Below, piece by piece: positions 27,352 through 36,444 of a stretch of 64,000 nucleotides of DNA. This stretch comes from GCA-2732755 sp965228265. Lineage in GTDB: Bacteria; Planctomycetota; Phycisphaerae; Phycisphaerales; UBA1924. The stretch is taken from positions 806,001 to 870,000 of the forward strand of contig OZ245804.1 in assembly GCA_965228265.1 (NCBI GenBank). Reading direction: 5' to 3'. The notes below the pieces were generated by a model. It saw only the letters and a list, made by a program, of their open reading frames with translations. It had not been told where the DNA came from and did not search any database. Position 1 is the first letter of the stretch, and each line of letters starts with the position of its first letter. The position numbers and the translations under genes are program-made.

Positions 27352-29844
27352 CTAGAGGGGCAGGTCGATGTCGAAGGTGAAGAGTCGCTTGTCGTCGGTG
27401 TCTTCCTTGACGATGGGGAAGCCGAAGTCGAAGGCGAGCGGCGCGGGGCTGAGCTGGGGGATGTAGAGGCGCAGGCCCGTGCCGACACTGACGCGGTAGT
27501 TGTCGAAAGAGAATTCGTCGTTGACGGTGCCGGTGTCCATGAAGAAGGCGAGGGCGAGGCCGTCACCCAGGATGGGCTGCTGGATTTCGGCACCCCAGAA
27601 GAACGACCACGTGCCGCCGATGGGGTCGGGGCTGGGTTGTCCGTTGTCGTTTCGGACGCCCCGGGGGCCCACGGTTCGGTAGTCGAACCCTCGGAAGGAT
27701 TTGCCGCCGAGGTAGTAGCGTTCGAAGGTGGGGACGTCGTCCGGTCCTTGCGGGATGTATGAGGCGCGGGTGCTGAGGCGCAGGACGGTGTTGGTGCCGA
27801 GGTAATCCTCGTTGATCGAGAGGAAGACGATGTGCTCGGCGGAGAGTTTGGTGAAGTCGAAGTCTCCCCCGAGTGCGCCGATCTGTTCGACGCCGATCTC
27901 GGTGATGGAGCCGCGGGTGGGTCTGAAGATTTCCTGTGGCGGGACGGTGGTGCGTCGGAGCCCGAATCCCAGTCCCGAGAGGATGTTCTCGCCCTCGGAT
28001 TTGAAGACGTCGGTTGGGGAGGTTGGGTCGATGTCGGTGATCTCGATGGACTGGTAGCGGAGATCGATGGAGCCGCGCCAGCGGTCGCCGAAGCGTCGCG
28101 TGATGGCGGCGTTGATGCCCCGTCGTTCTTCGTCGAACTCGTCGTAGTCGCGCGTGCGGATGTAGCCCGAGACGCTGCCGCCGATGGAGGAATCGTTGAT
28201 GGAGTTGTCGCCGAGAGAGACCGAGTAGTTGCCGGTGCTTGTGCCGGGCTGGATGGCAACGTTGAACGTTTGGCCGCCGCCGCGGAAGGACTTGCCGGAG
28301 AAGAGGTCGCCGAGCGAGTCGGGGGTGTCGGTGATGTCGAAGTTGCGCTGCGTGAAGCTGAACTGCCCGACGAGGCCGGCGTCGGAGTTGACCGCTGCGC
28401 CGAAGCCGAGCGAGCCGGTGTTGGTTTCGGTGACCTCGACGAGCACGTCGCGGTACTCGGGGTTGCCCTTGTCGGGCTGGAGGATCGCGGTGCGCGGCGG
28501 GGACTGCTGGATATCAAAGAGCCGCGCGGACGTCAGGATGCCCGCGGTGCGGTCGACCGCGGTTTTGTCGAGCGGGTCGCCCGGCCGGACCTGCACGAGC
28601 TTGCGGATCTCTTCGTGGCGCGTGGTCGTGTTGCCGGTGATCTGCACGAGCCCCGTGCGGAAGCGCTGGCCCTGGCGGATGCCGATGACGAGATCGACGA
28701 GGGGGCTTGTCGGGTCTCGGACTTCCTGTCTCTGGACGCTGACGTCGACGTAGCCGAGCTGCCCGTAGGCGTCCTTGATGAGGTCGAGCGCTTTCTGGAC
28801 TTTGACGTCGCTGTAGGTGTCGCCCGGCTTCATCTCGATGAGGCCGATGATCTGTTCTTCGGTGAGCACGGGGGGGCCGTCTGTTTCGAAGTATCGTGCG
28901 ACGACATTCCGGAGGGAGTAGAGGGGGCCTTCTTCGATATAGAAGGTGACGATGGCTTCGCGGCTGTCGGGGCTTGTGGTGACGAGGCTGCCGGCCCGGG
29001 CGTCGAGGTAGCCGTGGTCTTTGTAGTAGCGGGCCAGGGCGCGTTCGTCGGCCCGGAGGACGTTGTCGTCGAGGGCGCCCGACCGGAAGATGTTGGATTC
29101 GCGCGTCTCGATCTCGCCGAGCAGCAGGCCGTCGCGGAAGGAGTGGTTGCCCTCGAATCGGATATCGGTGATGCGTGTGCGCAGGCCCTCACGGACCTCG
29201 AAGAGGACGACGCCGGTGTCCTTGAGTTCGTCGAGGTTGACGGTGACGCCCGCGAGATGGAAGCCCTTGTCGCGGTAAAGGTCCTCGATGGCGCGGGCGG
29301 CCCGGTCGAGCTCGAACTGGTCGACTGGGGTGCCGGCGAGGAAGTCGACCTCGCGCGCGATGCGGGGGGTGTTGATGCGTCTGTTCCCGGCGATCTGCAC
29401 GTCGGCGATGATGGGCTGGCGTTCGAGCCGGAATGTGACGTCGATCGAGCCGTTGTCACGGAAGGCGAGCAGGTGCTCGACGCGGGCGAATCGTCCCAGC
29501 CGGTTCAGGCGGGCGATGTCGTCGGCGACGATCTGCTGGCTGTACTCGCGTGAGCCTTTGCCCGTGCGGATCTGGTTGCGGATGAGCTGGCCCGTGGCGG
29601 CGTCGGCCGGCTGGTAGTCCGTGGTGCCCGGCTCGGCGATGAGGATGGTGACCGAGGCGATGTACCGCCCGTCGTAGGGCCCCTCGGGCTGGGCGAGCAC
29701 GGGCGGCGCGGGGGTGAGCGTGTCATCCTGAGCCAGGGCGGCCTGAGGCAGGCCGGCAAGGGCGATGAGCAGACAGGCAGCGCGTGCAGCGACGGCTGCG
29801 CGAGGGCGTCCGGGGCACATCGGGATGGGTGTTCCAGCGGGCAC
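27352..29844 (-). CDS. bamA: outer membrane protein assembly factor BamA
   Basis: The 830-residue protein has a signal peptide (cleavage near residues 38-39, AALAQ), a series of POTRA domains (about 45-460) and a 16-strand-type Omp85 barrel that ends in an aromatic-rich beta signal, LFTFDIDLPL. The barrel signature GGKSFRGFDYRTVGPRG is the conserved VRGF/Y-like loop. It inserts beta-barrel proteins into the outer membrane. It starts at GTG 29844 or ATG 29820, since the signal peptide works with either. It leads the envelope operon bamA-ompH-lpxD-lpxC. Confidence 0.95.
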   Translation of the reverse strand: MPAGTPIPMCPGRPRAAVAARAACLLIALAGLPQAALAQDDTLTPAPPVLAQPEGPYDGRYIASVTILIAEPGTTDYQPADAATGQLIRNQIRTGKGSREYSQQIVADDIARLNRLGRFARVEHLLAFRDNGSIDVTFRLERQPIIADVQIAGNRRINTPRIAREVDFLAGTPVDQFELDRAARAIEDLYRDKGFHLAGVTVNLDELKDTGVVLFEVREGLRTRITDIRFEGNHSFRDGLLLGEIETRESNIFRSGALDDNVLRADERALARYYKDHGYLDARAGSLVTTSPDSREAIVTFYIEEGPLYSLRNVVARYFETDGPPVLTEEQIIGLIEMKPGDTYSDVKVQKALDLIKDAYGQLGYVDVSVQRQEVRDPTSPLVDLVIGIRQGQRFRTGLVQITGNTTTRHEEIRKLVQVRPGDPLDKTAVDRTAGILTSARLFDIQQSPPRTAILQPDKGNPEYRDVLVEVTETNTGSLGFGAAVNSDAGLVGQFSFTQRNFDITDTPDSLGDLFSGKSFRGGGQTFNVAIQPGTSTGNYSVSLGDNSINDSSIGGSVSGYIRTRDYDEFDEERRGINAAITRRFGDRWRGSIDLRYQSIEITDIDPTSPTDVFKSEGENILSGLGFGLRRTTVPPQEIFRPTRGSITEIGVEQIGALGGDFDFTKLSAEHIVFLSINEDYLGTNTVLRLSTRASYIPQGPDDVPTFERYYLGGKSFRGFDYRTVGPRGVRNDNGQPSPDPIGGTWSFFWGAEIQQPILGDGLALAFFMDTGTVNDEFSFDNYRVSVGTGLRLYIPQLSPAPLAFDFGFPIVKEDTDDKRLFTFDIDLPL

Positions 29845-30037
29845 GGGTCAGGTGCGGACGATAGCCGCGAGATGGCGGCTTCACAAACGACAGAGGCGAT
29901 TCGTGGCGAACCCCGGAGTAGGGTGTGGTGTGGTGCCCGGTGGGGATTTGGTGCGGCAAGTGGGGCTGCGTCTCATGAGAAACCCTGAGTGTGGAGCGGT
30001 AGGATGACCGCCCCCATGGGTGTGGGAGAGATCGGCT

Positions 30038-30400
30038 GTGGATCGCAAGCTCGTCTTTGTGCTCAAGACCCGACGCGCGGTCTTTGCGATCCTGGCGGTG
30101 CTGAGCACGGTGGGTGCGTTGGCTCTGGCGTACGCGGCGTTCGGCTCGGAATCGGGTTTGACGCCGACGATTGCGCTTGTGGGGATCTTTGTGCTCCTGG
30201 TGTTCCCGGCGATGACGGTCTGGGCATGGGCGTGGGACCGGAGTGTGCGCAAGAAGACGGCCGGTCGGACGGTTGGTCGTCGGCAGGCACCACTTCTGGT
30301 GGAGCACGCTGGCGGGCGTCAGCTCAGGGGGTCTCGCCCCGAGCCCAAGCCGGTTGAGGTGGAGCCCGAGCTGAAGCCCAAGCTGCACAAGAAGCGTTGA
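30038..30400 (+). CDS. small membrane protein of unknown function
   Basis: The 120-residue protein starts at GTG 30038 (MDRKLVFVL), with GGGAG about ten bases upstream; GTG 30020 is an alternative. It has two membrane segments (about 14-36 and 44-66) and then a basic, proline-rich cytoplasmic tail with repeated PEPKPVEVEPELKPKL-like sequence. The family is not recognised. It is divergent from bamA and ends four bases from the convergent gatA. Confidence 0.6.
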   Translation: MDRKLVFVLKTRRAVFAILAVLSTVGALALAYAAFGSESGLTPTIALVGIFVLLVFPAMTVWAWAWDRSVRKKTAGRTVGRRQAPLLVEHAGGRQLRGSRPEPKPVEVEPELKPKLHKKR

Positions 30401-30404
30401 AGAG

Positions 30405-31877
30405 TTAGAGCGGGGCGAGTCTGCCCTCGAAGCCGGCGCGTTGTTCGAATTGGTGGGCGATGCGGAGGAGGTTGTCCTCGCCGAGCGCGGGGCCGACGAG
30501 TTGGACGCCGATGGGCAGGGAGTTCTGGCCCGACGGGACGAACCCGGCGGGGACGGAGATCGCGGGCAATCCCGCGAGGCTGGCGCCGACGGTCATGAGG
30601 TCCTGCTGGTAGCCGGCGACGGGGTCCTGGTCGATCTCTCCGAGGGGCCAGGCGGGCTTGAGCGAGGTCGGGGTGAGGACGGCGTGGGCGCCGATGACGC
30701 GGAAGATGGCGTCGTAGTCGGAGTGCACGAGTCTTCGGACGCGCTGGGCGTTGATGTAGTAACGATCGGCGTAGCCCGCGCGGAGCAGGTGCGTGCCGAG
30801 CATGATGCGGCGTTTGACCTCGCGGCCGAGCATCTCGGTGCGTGTGTGTGTGTAGAGGTCTTCGAGCGAGGCGTTTGCGTCGAGGGATGCGCGCTTGCCG
30901 TAGCGGACGCCGTCGTAGCGGGCGAGGTTGGAAGAGGCTTCTGCGGTGGCGATGGTGTAGTACGCGGCGACGGCTTGCTCGGCGTGGGCGAGGTTGACGT
31001 CGATGAGTTCGGCGCCCATGTCGGCGAAGACCTTGCAGGTCATGCCGAAGATCAGGCGGACCATCGGGTCGATGGAGTCGGCGCGGGCCTGTTCGGGGAC
31101 AGCGATCTTGAGGCCCTCGAGCGGCGCGTTGAGGTCGAGTCGTTTGTCGACGGGGCGGTCGATGCAGGTGGCGTCGTGTTCGTCTGGGCCAGCGATGGCG
31201 GCGTAAACGCGGGCGGCGTCTTCGACGGTGCGCGTGATGGGGCCGATCTGGTCGAGGCTCGAGGCGTAGGCGACGAGTCCGTGGCGGGAGATGCGGCCGT
31301 AGGTGGGTTTGAAGCCGACGACGCCGCAGAGCGCCGCGGGCATGCGCACGGAGCCGCCGGTGTCGGAGCCGAGCGCGACGGGGACGAACCCGGCGCTGAC
31401 GGCGGCGGCCGATCCGCTGGAGCTCCCGCCCGGGACGCGATCGGTGTCCCACGGGTTGCGTGCGGCGGGGAAGGCGGAGTTCTCGCCCGTGTTGCCCATG
31501 GCGAACTCGTCGAGGTTGGCTTTGCCGATGACGACCGCGCCGGCGTTTTCGAGGCGCTCGGCGGCGGTGGCGGAGAAGGGGGATTCGAATTTCGCGAGGT
31601 AGTTGGAGGCGCAGGTGGTTGAGCCGTGCGCGAGGCAGATGTTGTCCTTGAGCGCGACGGGCACGCCCGCGAGGGGGCCGATGGCTTCGGGCGACTTGCC
31701 CGCGGCGATCTGGGCGTCGATGGCTTGCGCCCGTTCGAAAGCGCGGTCTTCATGCAGGGCGAGAAAGGCATGGATCGTGTCGTCGCTGGCGCGGATGCGG
31801 GCGAGGGCCTCGCGGGCGAGGGTCTCGGCGGAGGTCTTGCCTTCGGCGAGGGCGCGGGCGATGGACGAGATGGTCAT
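30405..31877 (-). CDS. gatA: Asp-tRNA(Asn)/Glu-tRNA(Gln) amidotransferase subunit A
   Basis: The 490-residue protein is an amidase-signature enzyme. The catalytic lysine is in VPVALKDNI, and the Ser-cisSer-Lys triad serines are in the GGSSSGSAAA segment and in SDTGGSVRMPA. The GKANLDEFAMG and YGRISRHGLVAYASSLDQIG segments are specific to GatA. It releases ammonia from glutamine for GatB. I chose the ATG at 31877; a GTG at 31892 would add five residues. gatC is 20 kb away on the same strand. Confidence 0.95.
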   Translation of the reverse strand: MTISSIARALAEGKTSAETLAREALARIRASDDTIHAFLALHEDRAFERAQAIDAQIAAGKSPEAIGPLAGVPVALKDNICLAHGSTTCASNYLAKFESPFSATAAERLENAGAVVIGKANLDEFAMGNTGENSAFPAARNPWDTDRVPGGSSSGSAAAVSAGFVPVALGSDTGGSVRMPAALCGVVGFKPTYGRISRHGLVAYASSLDQIGPITRTVEDAARVYAAIAGPDEHDATCIDRPVDKRLDLNAPLEGLKIAVPEQARADSIDPMVRLIFGMTCKVFADMGAELIDVNLAHAEQAVAAYYTIATAEASSNLARYDGVRYGKRASLDANASLEDLYTHTRTEMLGREVKRRIMLGTHLLRAGYADRYYINAQRVRRLVHSDYDAIFRVIGAHAVLTPTSLKPAWPLGEIDQDPVAGYQQDLMTVGASLAGLPAISVPAGFVPSGQNSLPIGVQLVGPALGEDNLLRIAHQFEQRAGFEGRLAPL

Positions 31878-31946
31878 GGATTCGGGGTGCACGGGGGGAG
31901 GGTAGTCAAAGGGTCGGACGAGCAGGGGGGCGGAGGCCCAGAACAG

Positions 31947-31998
31947 CCCTCACCCGCCCGCTGCGCGGGCACCCTCTCCCCCAAGGGGAGAGGGTGGG
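31947..31998. repeat. REP-like palindromic element
   Basis: The segment holds two adjacent perfect inverted repeats. The first is CCCGC-CCGCTGCG-GCGGG-like and the second is CCCTCTCCCC-CAA-GGGGAGAGGG. Double palindromes of this C-rich form are widely scattered in G+C-rich bacterial genomes. Here it overlaps the last 16 or so codons of the zinc-ribbon gene ending at 31950, and so encodes that protein's C-terminal Gly/Ala-rich tail. Confidence 0.6.
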
Positions 31999-32711
31999 AT
32001 CTGGTTGCCGCACTCGGGGCAGGTGGGGGTGGTGAGACCGGTGGTGGGGTATTGGCATTGCGGGCACACCGAGTGTCGGCGACGGCGGAGCCACTTTGGA
32101 AACGCGCTGAGTGACAGGAGCCATGTGAGCAGTGTGGCGAGGTAGAGGGCGTCGTTTGTGAAGCCGGGGAGTGAGATGGCCCACTGTGTGTGCGTGCCGT
32201 TCTTGAAGGGGGTCATGCCTTTCGGTAGTTCGTCTGTGTAGAGCGACGAGATCAGGTCGAGCGAGACGGGCGGGCTGTTTGGGTGTGGGTGTTGGTTGAG
32301 CGTGACGCGTCGGCGTGTGATGACGGGGGCGAGCAGGCCGATCTCGTCGACATTGGCGTCGGTGGTGACGGTTGTAGAGGCGATGACTTCGTGGCTTTGT
32401 TTGTAGGTTTCGGTGAGGCCGTGCCAATGACGCACTGCGCCGAGCGGGGTGATGAGAACGTCTTCGCCGAGATCTGAGCCTCGCGAGGTGCGGAAGGGGG
32501 CGCGGGGTTTGTCTGGGTTAAGCGTGCGCGCGAGGAATTGGTGGAGAGGTCTGTGCTGCGTGTACACGGAGTGAGCCGCGAATGGTTCTGAGAATCGTTT
32601 CGCGGGTTTGGTGTAAACGGGGTCGGCCCATTTCGTGTGCGCGATGGGCCATGCGACAACGAGTGCGGTCAGCGCCACGCAGGCAGCGGGGTGGCCGAGC
32701 TTTCGGGGCAT
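31950..32711 (-). CDS. zinc-ribbon membrane protein of unknown function
   Basis: The 253-residue protein has a membrane segment or signal anchor at about residues 9-24 and a second membrane helix at about 190-206. A C-terminal zinc ribbon (about 215-240) has VCPQCQYPTTGL followed by CPECGNQ. The region between the helices is probably extracytoplasmic. Its last residues (SPLGGEGARAAGG) are encoded by a palindromic repeat, so the native C-terminus may have been altered by insertion. It resembles the products at 8425 and 36445 in ribbon sequence, though not in domain order. The function is unknown. Confidence 0.65.
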   Translation of the reverse strand: MPRKLGHPAACVALTALVVAWPIAHTKWADPVYTKPAKRFSEPFAAHSVYTQHRPLHQFLARTLNPDKPRAPFRTSRGSDLGEDVLITPLGAVRHWHGLTETYKQSHEVIASTTVTTDANVDEIGLLAPVITRRRVTLNQHPHPNSPPVSLDLISSLYTDELPKGMTPFKNGTHTQWAISLPGFTNDALYLATLLTWLLSLSAFPKWLRRRRHSVCPQCQYPTTGLTTPTCPECGNQIPPSPLGGEGARAAGG

Positions 32712-32756
32712 AGGGGGCAGGGTACAGTGTTTGGATGAGAGTGCGTTGGTGAAAGA

Positions 32757-32785
32757 AAGAAAACCGCCCGCTGACGCGGGCGGCT
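32757..32785 (-). terminator. terminator after dnaN
   Basis: CCGCCCGC (32764-32771) pairs with GCGGGCGG (32776-32783) across a four-base loop. On the minus strand it is followed by TTTTCTTTCTTTC. It lies 12 bases after the dnaN stop codon. Confidence 0.8.
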
Positions 32786-32795
32786 CGTTCGTTGT

Positions 32796-33980
32796 TTACT
32801 GCAGGTTGACGGGCATCACGACGTAGAGGAAGTCGTTGCCGGCTTTGAGGAGGCCCGGCTTGTTGGTGCTCTTGAGTTCGAGGATGACCTCGCTCTCGGG
32901 GACGACGCGGAGGGCCTCGGCGATGAACTGGGGGTTGAAGCCGATGTCGACGTCTTCGCCCTCGTAGCTGGGGAGTTCGACGGTGATGGTGGCTTCGCCG
33001 ACCTCGGGGGCGCGGCTGGCGAGTTCGAGCTGTTTGGCCTGGCCCTTGAAGCTCAGGCGCACGCCGCGGGATTCCTCGTTGGTGAGCAGGGCGGCGCGTT
33101 TGACGGCGGAGCCGAGGACGGCCTTGTCGAAGGTGGCCTTCTTGTCCTGATCGCTCGGGATGACGTCCTCGTAGGGCGGGAAGGTGCCCTCGACGAGGCT
33201 CGTGGCGAGCGTGGCGCGTGCGCCTTCGCCCGTGGTCTCGGAGCCGCCGATCGCGAAGACGGCCTGTGACTCGGTGACGGCGATGGTGATGGTTTCGTTG
33301 GCGTCGTCGGCGAGTTTCTGGAGGAGGGTCAGGGCCTTGGAGGGGACGATGCAGCTGGCGGGCGGGCCTTCGGACTTGGTGGCGGGGACGGTGCCTCGGC
33401 AGAGGGCGAGTCGTCGGCCGTCGGTGGCGACCATCTCGAGCTTCTTGCCGTCGCGTTTCATCAGGACGCCGTTGATCGCGTATCGGGTGTTCTCGCGGGC
33501 GGCGGCGAAGAGGGTTTTGTTGATGAGGCTGTTGATGATGCCGGCTTGGGCGTGGAAGACGTCTTTGGGTTTGGGTCCGGTTTTGCCGCCGGCGATATCG
33601 GCGAACGAGGGGAGTTCGGGGAATTCGGCGGCGGGGTAGCCGTAGACCGTGAACTCGGCGTCGGCGCCGGTGATGGTGCACGCGTCTGCGTCGGTTTCGA
33701 GCGTGAGGGTGGCGTCGTTGTCCTCGGCGCCGACGATCTGGCGGAGTTTGTCTGCGGGGATGAGGGCGGCACCGGGGTCCAGGACCTGAACGGACATGGA
33801 GGAGATGCGGACGGCGACCTCGCCGTCGGTTGCTTCGAGGAGGAGGGTGCCGGATTTTTCGGAACCTGTTGCGGTGAGTTTGATGCAGGCGAGCTGCGGC
33901 TTGGGCGAGCGGGTGTTGACGACGCCGGAGACGACACTGACGGCGTCGAAGAGAGCATTGCGATCACAGACGACCTTCAT
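32796..33980 (-). CDS. dnaN: DNA polymerase III subunit beta (sliding clamp)
   Basis: The 394-residue protein starts at the ATG at 33980 (MKVVCDRNALFDAVSVVSGV), the usual DnaN N-terminus. The three-domain clamp fold is supported by ATDGEVAVRISS, ATDGRRLALCRGTVP and the C-terminal FLYVVMPVNLQ. The ring tethers replicative and translesion polymerases. It is not next to dnaA or gyrB as in many bacteria. It is divergent from the transketolase gene across 359 bases. Confidence 0.95.
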   Translation of the reverse strand: MKVVCDRNALFDAVSVVSGVVNTRSPKPQLACIKLTATGSEKSGTLLLEATDGEVAVRISSMSVQVLDPGAALIPADKLRQIVGAEDNDATLTLETDADACTITGADAEFTVYGYPAAEFPELPSFADIAGGKTGPKPKDVFHAQAGIINSLINKTLFAAARENTRYAINGVLMKRDGKKLEMVATDGRRLALCRGTVPATKSEGPPASCIVPSKALTLLQKLADDANETITIAVTESQAVFAIGGSETTGEGARATLATSLVEGTFPPYEDVIPSDQDKKATFDKAVLGSAVKRAALLTNEESRGVRLSFKGQAKQLELASRAPEVGEATITVELPSYEGEDVDIGFNPQFIAEALRVVPESEVILELKSTNKPGLLKAGNDFLYVVMPVNLQ

Positions 33981-34339
33981 GGCGATCCCCAAATACAGGT
34001 AGTGACAGGTATTGCACAAGATATGCGGGCTGTCGGAGGGGAGTGTACGCCGGACGGGGGTGAGGGGGGCGAAGAAACGTGAATCTGGGCCGGGTGGGGC
34101 AGGGATGGCTTGCCCGGGTCGGGTGAGGTCGAGATACTGAGGGGCACGGCTTGCGGGCGGTCCGGATTGGGGCTTTGGCGGGCCGGTGTGTGGTCGATTT
34201 CCAGTACTGAAACGGCTTTGGCTGTGGCACCTCCCGGAGAGGGCCCCTGGCGGGGCCGGCTGGGAGGCGATCTGCGTGGGTCAAGGAACGATTGAACCGG
34301 CTCTTCCCGGGTGGGCCGGATAGATGAAAGGATGCGCCG
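33981..34339. other. 359-base divergent region between dnaN and transketolase genes
   Basis: No gene is supported. It holds upstream signals for both neighbours and a GC-rich two-level stem-loop at 34231-34266. No confident promoter hexamers were found. Confidence 0.5.
34231..34266 (+). other. stem-loop in the transketolase leader
   Basis: An outer stem CTCCC (34231-34235) / GGGAG (34262-34266) encloses an inner stem GGCCCC (34242-34247) / GGGGCC (34252-34257) with loop TGGC. It ends about 73 bases before the transketolase start. It could be a leader RNA element or only GC-rich noise; no known riboswitch consensus was recognised. Confidence 0.35.
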
Positions 34340-36304
34340 ATGTCACTGGAAGCCGCGGTTCATGCACAGGCGATCGAGTTGGATCGGATGTCTCTTGAGA
34401 TGTGTGCCGAGAGCGGGAGCGGTCACCCGACGACGGCTCTGAGTCTGGGTCACATCGTGACGGTGCTGATGTACCACTCCATGCGCTGGAGCCCGGACTA
34501 TCCGGATTACCCGACGAGCGATCGGCTGGTGCTGAGCGAGGGTCACGCGGTGCCGATCGTGTACGCGGCGGCGTGCAAGCTGGGTGTGGTGGTCGAGGAG
34601 AACGGGCAACGCCGAAAGCTGACCGAAGCGGACGTCAACACGCTGCGTGCCCAGAACTCGACGCTCGACGGGCACCCGAACCCGGAGGTGGGTTTCCCGT
34701 TCTTTGACGCGGCGACGGGGTCGCTCGGGCAGGGGCTGTCGGTGGCGGCTGGTATCGCCGAGGCGGCGCGGCTCGACGGGATCGACAAGCGGACGTACTG
34801 CATCATCGGTGACGGCGAATCGCGAGAGGGCCAGATCGCTGAGGCACTGGACATCATCGTTGAGCGCGGCCTGAACTCGGTGCTGCCGATCTTCAACTGC
34901 AACGAGTACGGGCAGGCCGAGCGCGTCAGCCACCAGCAGTCGCCCGAGATCCTGGCGAAGAAGCTCGAGGCGTACGGCTTCGATGTGACGACGATCGACG
35001 GGCACAACCCGGAGCAGATCATCAAGGCGCTCGACGCGTTCGCGGAGCGTTCGACGGGCAACGGCGCGCCGATGGCGGTGATCGCCAAAACGGTAAAGGG
35101 CTGGGGCGCGCCGTCGATTCAGGGCGGCGGGTGGCACGGCAAGCCGCCGACCGGCGATGCGCTGAACAAGGCTCTGGCGGAGCTGGACGAGAAGCGTCTG
35201 GCACTGACGACGACGCTGAGCTCGTCGGATTCGTTCGAGATCCAGCCGCCGGCGCAGGCGCCGGAGGGTCCGGGTGAGATCGCGGAGCTGCCCGGCTTTA
35301 CGGAGTCGATGCGTCAGTACGACATGGAGAGCCTGCTGCACACGGGCAAGCTGGCGACGCGCAAGGCCTACGGCGTGGCGCTGCGGGCGCTCGGGCACGC
35401 GGGCAAGCAGGTCGTGGCGCTCGACGCGGACGTGAAGAACTCGACGTTCGCCGAGATGTTCGCCAAGGACAGCGATCTGGCGGACCGGTTCATCGAGTGC
35501 AAGATCGCCGAGCAGAACATGGTCTCGATGGCTGCGGGCATGGCGGCGAGCGGGAAGATTCCGTTCGTATCGACGTTCAGCAAGTTCCTGACGCGCGCGT
35601 ACGACCAGGTTGAGATGGCGATCTACTCGGGCGCGAACGTGAAGTTTGTGGGCTCGCACTCGGGCGTGACGCTCGCGGCGGACGGCCCGAGCCAGATGTC
35701 GCTGCCCGACGTGGCGTGGTTCCGTTCGTTTGCGACGGCCAAGAACCACCAGGGCAACCCGGCGTGCTACGTGCTCCAGCCGGCCGATGCGTACGCGGCG
35801 TACGCGCTGACGCAGGCGATGGCCGAGTACGACGGCGCGTGCTACATGCGGACCGTGCGTCCGGAGGCGGAGTTCATCTACTCGGACGACACGGTGTTCA
35901 ACCTGGGCGGGATGGAAGTCCTGACGCAGGGGCGCGACGTGGCGATCTGTGCGTCGGGCTACATGGTGCATGAGGCGAACCGTGCGGTGGACCTGCTCGA
36001 CGAGGCGGGCGTGAGCGCGACGCTGGTGGACATGTACTCGCTGCCGTTCGACGAGGACAAGCTGATGGACATCCTCTCGCAGAACAACGGCTACGTGATC
36101 AGCGTCGAGGACAACTTCGGCGGGGCGATGGGTTCGGCGATCGCCGACGCGATGGTCCGTGCGGGCGACGCGTTCCAACTCGAGCAGATGCACGTGACGC
36201 ATATTCCCAAGAGCGCCCGCTCTGCGGAGGAGCTGCTCGAGCAGTGCGGCCTGACGGCCGAGCACATCAAGCAGGCTGCGATGCGCGTGCTGCAGGTCGT
36301 GTAA
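34340..36304 (+). CDS. tkt: transketolase
   Basis: The 654-residue protein has the thiamine-diphosphate enzyme layout. The N-terminal domain has SGSGHPTTALS and the cofactor-binding GDGESREGQIAEA. The pyrimidine domain has FIECKIAEQNMVSMAAGMA, and the C-terminal domain runs from FNLGGMEVLTQGRDVAI to the end. It transfers two-carbon units in the pentose phosphate pathway. The ATG at 34340 follows GAAAGGATG. It is a single gene ended by a very strong terminator. Confidence 0.95.
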   Translation: MSLEAAVHAQAIELDRMSLEMCAESGSGHPTTALSLGHIVTVLMYHSMRWSPDYPDYPTSDRLVLSEGHAVPIVYAAACKLGVVVEENGQRRKLTEADVNTLRAQNSTLDGHPNPEVGFPFFDAATGSLGQGLSVAAGIAEAARLDGIDKRTYCIIGDGESREGQIAEALDIIVERGLNSVLPIFNCNEYGQAERVSHQQSPEILAKKLEAYGFDVTTIDGHNPEQIIKALDAFAERSTGNGAPMAVIAKTVKGWGAPSIQGGGWHGKPPTGDALNKALAELDEKRLALTTTLSSSDSFEIQPPAQAPEGPGEIAELPGFTESMRQYDMESLLHTGKLATRKAYGVALRALGHAGKQVVALDADVKNSTFAEMFAKDSDLADRFIECKIAEQNMVSMAAGMAASGKIPFVSTFSKFLTRAYDQVEMAIYSGANVKFVGSHSGVTLAADGPSQMSLPDVAWFRSFATAKNHQGNPACYVLQPADAYAAYALTQAMAEYDGACYMRTVRPEAEFIYSDDTVFNLGGMEVLTQGRDVAICASGYMVHEANRAVDLLDEAGVSATLVDMYSLPFDEDKLMDILSQNNGYVISVEDNFGGAMGSAIADAMVRAGDAFQLEQMHVTHIPKSARSAEELLEQCGLTAEHIKQAAMRVLQVV

Positions 36305-36341
36305 GACAGGGCCGAGCCACTTCCAATGTATTGACAGGCGC

Positions 36342-36374
36342 CACCACCCATCTTTGATGGGTGGTGTTTTTTTT
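36342..36374 (+). terminator. strong intrinsic terminator after the transketolase gene
   Basis: An 11-base perfect stem, CACCACCCATC / GATGGGTGGTG with a TTT loop, is followed by eight T residues. Confidence 0.92.
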
Positions 36375-36396
36375 GGCGGGGTAATAAGGGGGAAAG

Positions 36397-36423
36397 GCAC
36401 TACCGATCAGAGATCGGTAGTGG
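36397..36423 (-). terminator. perfect hairpin between convergent genes
   Basis: CACTACCGATC (36398-36408) and GATCGGTAGTG (36412-36422) form an 11-base stem around AGA. On the minus strand only CCTTTCC follows, so it is a weak candidate terminator for the zinc-ribbon gene ending at 36445. Confidence 0.5.
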
Positions 36424-36444
36424 CACCGGGCGGGGGGTGTTTCA

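Noticed and set aside
27243..28517. Extension of the OmpH/Skp frame deep into bamA
   Set aside because: The extra part is Ser/Pro/Thr-rich out-of-frame shadow of bamA on the same strand. The real start is the signal-peptide Met at 27242.
27832..29553. Long plus-strand frame opposite bamA
   Set aside because: It is antisense to well-defined POTRA and barrel sequence and has no signal, motif or ribosome-binding site.
34343..36400. Long open frame on the minus strand opposite the transketolase gene
   Set aside because: It is an antisense shadow of a clear transketolase. The protein is Arg/His rich with no recognisable domain, as expected from G+C-rich codon bias.
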